8,624 bases of DNA from Candidatus Moraniibacteriota bacterium. Its GTDB lineage: Bacteria; Patescibacteriota; Minisyncoccia; Moranbacterales; UBA9337. Under the pieces are notes generated by a model. It worked only from the letters and a program-made list of their open reading frames with translations, was not told the origin of the DNA and did no database searches. A program made the position numbers and the translations under genes. The stretch spans positions 13,707 through 22,330 of the forward strand of contig DOKP01000033.1 in the NCBI GenBank assembly GCA_003510795.1, given 5' to 3'. This document shows positions 5,574 through 8,624 of the stretch, in pieces (position 1 is the first letter of the stretch; every line of letters starts with the position of its first letter).

Positions 5574-6992
5574 TTAAATACTTTTCTTCTTCTTTATAAT
5601 CATCGGCTTAGATTTCAAAATCTTTTTTACAGCATTTAAAACTTTTTCCTGAGGAATAGTTTCTTGCGTGCCTGTTACCATATTTTTAATTATCACTGTT
5701 TCATCTAAGGCCTCTTTTTGACCGATTATTATGGTCATCTCCACTCCTATTCTGTTAGCTGTCCGCAATTGTGATTTAAGACTGCCCCGACCAAAACTTT
5801 CTGCAATTAAAATTCCTTCTCTTTCTAAATCAGAAAACAATTTTAAACTTTTCTTCTTTGCCAAATTACCCAACTGAGCGATAAAAATTCTTGGTTTTGG
5901 ACTTTCATAAGATTTAGCTTTCACTCTTTTCATTTCCAAAACTAATCGATCAATTCCCAATGCGAAACCTATCGCTGGAGTCGGTTCTCCGCCTAAGCTT
6001 TCTATCAATTTATCATATCGTCCTCCTCCGCCTAATGATTTTTTCTTACCATCTTCATCAGCAGACCAAATTTCGAAAACTGTTCTGGTATAGTAATCCA
6101 GACCCCTGACTAATTGAGGGTTGATGGCATACGGCAATTCTAATTCATCCAGGTATTCCAATAAACTCTTAAAGTGATCTCTACAACCATTGCAAAGATG
6201 ATCCACTGTCTGAGGTGCATTGGCAGAAACTTGTACGCATTTATCCTCCTTGCAATCCAATATTCTAAGCGGATTAGTTTTTAGCCTGGTCTTGCAAGTT
6301 TTGCAAAGTTTTTTCTTTTTGGAATCAAAATAGCTAACAAGCATGTCAATATATTCTTTTCGGCAATCCGGACAACCAATGCTATTTATTTGAAATTGAA
6401 TATTCTTTAAACCCAAGGCTCCCAAAATGCGATAAGCTAGTTGCATTATCTGGGCATCCAATACAGAATCTTCCTCTCCAAAAATATCAAAATTTGCCTG
6501 AAAATGCTCTCTATATCTTCCCTCTTGCGGACGATCATAACGATAAACCGGCCCAATGCTAAAAAGTTTAATGGGCTTGGATAAGACGTTCATGCCATGT
6601 TGGATGTAAGATCTGGCAATTCCAGCTGTCATTTCCGGCCTTAAGGCTACATGGTCTTTTCCTTTAGTTACAAAAGTATAAATTTCTTTATCAATAAGAT
6701 CAGTGCCTGTGCCGATAGAGCGGATAAACAAATTAGCATATTCCACACTAGGAATATCTATTCTTCCGAAACCATATTTGGGATATTCTTTGTCCAAAAC
6801 CATTCGCACCCTGTTCCAATATTCTTGCTCATTGGGCAAAATATCTCTCATCCCTCGCGGTGGCTGCATCAAGATTGGCTCCTGGGCTTCTTTTTTGACA
6901 GACTTAATAGAAGTCTTTTTTGAAGATTTTTTTTCTTTCTTGGAGATATTTTTTTTACTGGCAACCTTATTTTTAATTGACTTCATTGACAT
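5574..6992 (-). CDS. hisS: Histidyl-tRNA synthetase
   Basis: This class II aminoacyl-tRNA synthetase charges tRNA-His. Recognisable parts: PRGMRDILP (45-53), LRPEMTAGIARSY (117-129), motif 2 with VYRYDRPQEGRYREHFQ (149-165), the histidine-binding RGLDYYTRTVFE (296-307), GGGGRYDKL (321-329) and motif 3 AIGFALGIDRL (340-350). An anticodon-binding domain spans about 368-460. Between motif 2 and the histidine motif an insertion carries four cysteine pairs (C207/C210, C230/C233, C247/C252, C267/C270), probably metal-binding, as in many bacterial HisRS. The annotated start adds a lysine-rich tail of about 41 residues not found in typical HisRS. An alternative ATG at 6869 (M42, MQPPRGMRD) has AGGAG (6879-6883) nine bases upstream and would give 431 residues, the normal size. 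A short basic tail also ends the protein. It lies 36 bp after lepB. Confidence 0.98.
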   Translation of the reverse strand: MSMKSIKNKVASKKNISKKEKKSSKKTSIKSVKKEAQEPILMQPPRGMRDILPNEQEYWNRVRMVLDKEYPKYGFGRIDIPSVEYANLFIRSIGTGTDLIDKEIYTFVTKGKDHVALRPEMTAGIARSYIQHGMNVLSKPIKLFSIGPVYRYDRPQEGRYREHFQANFDIFGEEDSVLDAQIMQLAYRILGALGLKNIQFQINSIGCPDCRKEYIDMLVSYFDSKKKKLCKTCKTRLKTNPLRILDCKEDKCVQVSANAPQTVDHLCNGCRDHFKSLLEYLDELELPYAINPQLVRGLDYYTRTVFEIWSADEDGKKKSLGGGGRYDKLIESLGGEPTPAIGFALGIDRLVLEMKRVKAKSYESPKPRIFIAQLGNLAKKKSLKLFSDLEREGILIAESFGRGSLKSQLRTANRIGVEMTIIIGQKEALDETVIIKNMVTGTQETIPQEKVLNAVKKILKSKPMIIKKKKSI

Positions 6993-7028
6993 ATTTTTAG
7001 CTATCTGAATTAAAATCTTTGATTTAAA

Positions 7029-7655
7029 TTAATCTGCAAAAATTTTTGCAACACTTATTGGCCAGGCCCTTAGCAATACTCGCCCGACGACATTGCTAGT
7101 TTTGATAGGTCCCCACATTCTCGAGTCAGAACTATGATTACGATTGTCTCCCATCACAAAATATTCATCATCCTTTATCAAATAATCATTATCACCTTTA
7201 GTTGTTAATCCGCTAGGCAAATAGTCTTCGCTCAATTTAAGCCCACTAGGATTGTCTTTGTTATATATATAAACACTACCTTTCTCTATCTTTATTCTTT
7301 CTTTCGGTAATCCGATCACTCTTTTTATAAAAAATTGTTTCGGATTAAGCGGATATTTGAAAACAATTACCTCGCCTCTGTTAATTTCTTTAAATGAATC
7401 AATCTTGGCTATTTTTAAATCAGTTTCTTTATATCCCAATTCGTTGACTATCAGATATTGTCCATCCTCAAAATTCGGCTCCATGCTGGCGCCTTGGACA
7501 AAAAATGGTTGAAAAAGAAACATCCGAATAGGCAGGATAACTACTACAGCCAATATAAAAATTTTAATTATCTCAATAAAAAAAGACCCCACTCCGCTAT
7601 ATAATTCACCATTTTCCTCGTCTATGTTTTTATCTTTATCCTTTAAATAATTCAT
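7029..7655 (-). CDS. lepB: Signal peptidase I
   Basis: Signal peptidase I cleaves signal peptides from exported proteins on the outer face of the membrane. The 208-residue protein has a short charged cytoplasmic start (1-22), one transmembrane helix (about 25-48) and the catalytic domain. The nucleophile S57 lies in QGASMEP, the general-base K111 in FIKRVIGLP, and the conserved GDNRNHSSDSR at 169-179. This Ser-Lys dyad and single anchor match the bacterial S26 family. It is the first gene of the minus-strand run, facing a divergent promoter region. The secreted phosphoesterase in this window is a plausible substrate. No Shine-Dalgarno site is evident. Confidence 0.97.
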   Translation of the reverse strand: MNYLKDKDKNIDEENGELYSGVGSFFIEIIKIFILAVVVILPIRMFLFQPFFVQGASMEPNFEDGQYLIVNELGYKETDLKIAKIDSFKEINRGEVIVFKYPLNPKQFFIKRVIGLPKERIKIEKGSVYIYNKDNPSGLKLSEDYLPSGLTTKGDNDYLIKDDEYFVMGDNRNHSSDSRMWGPIKTSNVVGRVLLRAWPISVAKIFAD

Positions 7656-7690
7656 AAAATGCTAAATAAACAGTTGAAACCAACAAAAGT

Positions 7691-7719
7691 ATTCTACCAC
7701 AGTTAAATGTGAAATGCAA
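7691..7719 (-). promoter_or_regulatory. Predicted promoter of the lepB-hisS-rpsU run
   Basis: On the minus strand TTGCAT (7714-7719) is followed after 17 bp by TAGAAT (7691-7696; five of six consensus), with TGG directly upstream giving an extended -10 TGGTAGAAT. Transcription would start about 30 bp before the lepB ATG. The weak -35 is compensated by the extended -10. Confidence 0.55.
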
Positions 7720-7782
7720 GACTGGAAAATTGCCTGTCCGCGCACTATTTATTAAGAGAAAATAACATTTCCAGAAAGGCTC

Positions 7783-7811
7783 TTGATTAATTTTTAAAAA
7801 ATTGGTAGATT
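7783..7811 (+). promoter_or_regulatory. Predicted promoter of tRNA-Glu
   Basis: TTGATT (7783-7788), a 17-bp A/T-rich spacer and TAGATT (7806-7811) with TGG immediately upstream form an extended -10 promoter like that of lepB. Initiation near 7818 gives a leader of about 40 nt before the tRNA. It lies back to back with the lepB promoter. Confidence 0.5.
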
Positions 7812-7819
7812 AGGTGGTG

Positions 7820-7848
7820 TATGCACTTGGTGCATATCTATTTTTTTT
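7820..7848 (+). terminator. Terminator-like hairpin in the tRNA-Glu leader
   Basis: TATGCAC and GTGCATA (7820-7826 and 7830-7836) form a 7-bp stem with a 3-nt loop. Four bases later come eight T residues (7841-7848). The orientation is plus: no T-run follows on the other strand. No plus-strand gene ends upstream, so a simple end-of-gene terminator has no partner; it lies between the predicted promoter and the tRNA. Confidence 0.45.
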
Positions 7849-7857
7849 ATCAAAAAT

Positions 7858-7929
7858 GGCCCTATCGTCTAGAGGCTAGGACGTATCCCTCTCACGGATA
7901 AAACTGGGGTTCAATTCCCCATAGGGTCA
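7858..7929 (+). tRNA. tRNA-Glu (anticodon CUC)
   Basis: A full cloverleaf can be drawn. The acceptor stem GGCCCTA/TAGGGTC (7858-7864 and 7922-7928) has one G-U pair, and the discriminator is A7929. The D arm uses GTCT/GGAC, the anticodon stem is TATCC/GGATA, and the loop CTCTCAC has anticodon CTC (7891-7893). The variable loop is AAAC, and the T arm TGGGG/CCCCA encloses TTCAATT. CTC reads GAG. The 3' CCA is not encoded (CCG follows), so it must be added enzymatically. GAA codons would need a separate UUC tRNA elsewhere in the genome. Confidence 0.97.
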
Positions 7930-7950
7930 CCGGAATTGAAGGGCAAATTA

Positions 7951-7974
7951 AAAAAGCAAAGAGTTTTGCTTTTT
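7951..7974 (+). terminator. Terminator-like hairpin after tRNA-Glu
   Basis: AAAAAGCAAA and TTTGCTTTTT (7951-7960 and 7965-7974) form a 10-bp stem with a GAGT loop, 21 bp after the tRNA. The 3' arm ends in five T residues, giving an A-tract/U-tract terminator shape, but the G/C content is low. It would partly separate the tRNA from greA. Confidence 0.5.
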
Positions 7975-8120
7975 GAGAGCAAGAGAATAAAATATTTTGT
8001 GCCAATCATAAGTTGGCGGGTGAACAAACATATTTTAAACATGCTAAGCGTTATTAAAAAATGTTAAATATTTTTCTTTAAAATGATTTTTTTTAAATCA
8101 AACAAAGAAAACGAAAAAAA
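7975..8120 (+). other. greA upstream region
   Basis: This A/T-rich 146-bp spacer must hold the greA promoter if the preceding hairpin terminates. The best visible items are a small hairpin GCCAA/TTGGC (8001-8005 and 8013-8017) and a poor promoter match, TTGGCG (8014-8019) then TAAACA after 17 bp. The greA start has no Shine-Dalgarno, only an A-rich stretch. An ATG at 8083 is not in frame with greA. Confidence 0.3.
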
Positions 8121-8576
8121 ATGAAATTAATTACCAAAGAAGGATTGAAGAAATTGGAAGAAGAATTAAATGACAGACAAACAAGAATCCGCCAGGAAAT
8201 TGCCCGAGCTATAAAAGAAGCTAAGGAGCAAGGCGACTTAAGCGAAAATGCTGAATATAGTGAGGCCAAAAGACAACAGTCCGAAAATGAATCTAAGATT
8301 GCAGTTTTGGAATCAATGATAAAAAATTCTCAGATCGTAGACGATAGCGCCTCGACAGATGGCTTTGTCAAAATTGGCTCCGATGTAAGTGTAAAATTTA
8401 ACAACAAAGAAGTTACTTTTCATATTGTAGGTGCTAGTGAGGCTGATCCAAGTAACTATAGAATTTCCAATGAATCACCACTGGGCAAAGCTTTGCTTGG
8501 GAAGAAAATGGGAGATGTTACCAAAGTTGAGACTCCGACTGGAGCAGTTAAATATACTATTGCAAGTGTAAAATAA
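8121..8576 (+). CDS. greA: Transcription elongation factor GreA
   Basis: GreA enters the RNA polymerase secondary channel and stimulates cleavage of backtracked RNA so that stalled complexes resume. Its 151 residues have the usual two domains. An N-terminal antiparallel coiled coil (about 1-75) carries the acidic tip GDLSENAEY (38-46), where D39 and E42 match the metal-coordinating residues of the family. A C-terminal FKBP-like domain (about 78-151) includes SPLGKALLGKKMGD (119-132). The start is fixed by MKLITKEGLKKLEEEL, typical of the family. It is transcribed away from the lepB run, 191 bp after tRNA-Glu. I see no terminator in the 48 bases that remain to the window end. Confidence 0.98.
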   Translation: MKLITKEGLKKLEEELNDRQTRIRQEIARAIKEAKEQGDLSENAEYSEAKRQQSENESKIAVLESMIKNSQIVDDSASTDGFVKIGSDVSVKFNNKEVTFHIVGASEADPSNYRISNESPLGKALLGKKMGDVTKVETPTGAVKYTIASVK

Positions 8577-8624
8577 TTAAATATCTGAAATAGCAAATGC
8601 AAAAAACATCCCACACGACCTAGT

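Noticed and set aside
6651..7008. Two overlapping plus-strand frames opposite the start of hisS
   Set aside because: They are antisense to conserved HisRS sequence, phenylalanine- and leucine-rich only because the opposite strand is lysine-rich.
8577..8624. Minus-strand frame open from the window edge to a TAA right after greA (15 codons)
   Set aside because: Too short to separate from chance, and the peptide matches nothing I know; it could be the end of a convergent gene, but the window does not show enough.
1..8624. Recoded UGA (genetic code 25, as in SR1/Gracilibacteria)
   Set aside because: All genes read through normally in the standard code, tryptophans such as that in the FtsA tail are TGG, and no gene needs an internal TGA. 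The complete genes all end in TAA or TAG, which fits low G+C and does not by itself show recoding.
1..8624. CRISPR array, transposase, integrase or toxin-antitoxin pair
   Set aside because: I saw no regularly spaced repeats, no recombinase or transposase motifs and no small paired genes; all sizeable non-shadow frames are housekeeping genes apart from the phosphoesterase.

Overview
The window looks like part of a bacterial chromosome with low G+C content. Nine complete protein genes and one tRNA cover almost all of it. Compact genes, small versions of universal proteins, sparse Shine-Dalgarno sites and an ftsA-ftsZ pair beside translation genes rather than in a full dcw cluster suggest a Candidate Phyla Radiation (Patescibacteria/Parcubacteria-like) genome. 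That assignment is inference from gene content and protein style; no marker was aligned.

Layout. Bases 38-751 (minus) encode a secreted calcineurin-type metallophosphoesterase, separated from the rest by the ftsZ terminator (862-894). From 7655 down to 920 eight genes run on the minus strand: lepB (signal peptidase I), hisS (histidyl-tRNA synthetase), rpsU (ribosomal protein bS21), a yqeY/GatB-tail gene, ybeY (rRNA-maturation endonuclease), dgkA (undecaprenol/diacylglycerol kinase), ftsA and ftsZ. They are probably one long transcription unit driven from upstream of lepB, with extra internal promoters likely before dgkA and ftsZ. On the other side of a divergent promoter region (7656-7857) lie tRNA-Glu(CUC) and greA on the plus strand.

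The genes form a growth module: ribosome and tRNA charging (bS21, HisRS, YbeY, YqeY, tRNA-Glu), transcription elongation (GreA), export (LepB), lipid-carrier phosphorylation (DgkA) and the Z-ring with its membrane anchor (FtsZ, FtsA). All key catalytic motifs that I looked for are present, and no gene is broken.

I see no new defence, mobile or biosynthetic system. The unusual content is in the spacers: a 35-nt-arm inverted repeat upstream of ybeY that resembles a small palindromic repeat element; two strong stem-loops bracketing rpsU, one carrying a Shine-Dalgarno-like loop and an alternative fold; a terminator-like hairpin between the predicted tRNA-Glu promoter and the tRNA; a 239-bp ftsA-ftsZ spacer; and a shared TGNTAGAWT extended -10 motif at three candidate promoters. 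In three minus-strand hairpins the only base that breaks the DNA palindrome becomes a G-U pair in the minus-strand RNA, which fits function as RNA from that strand.
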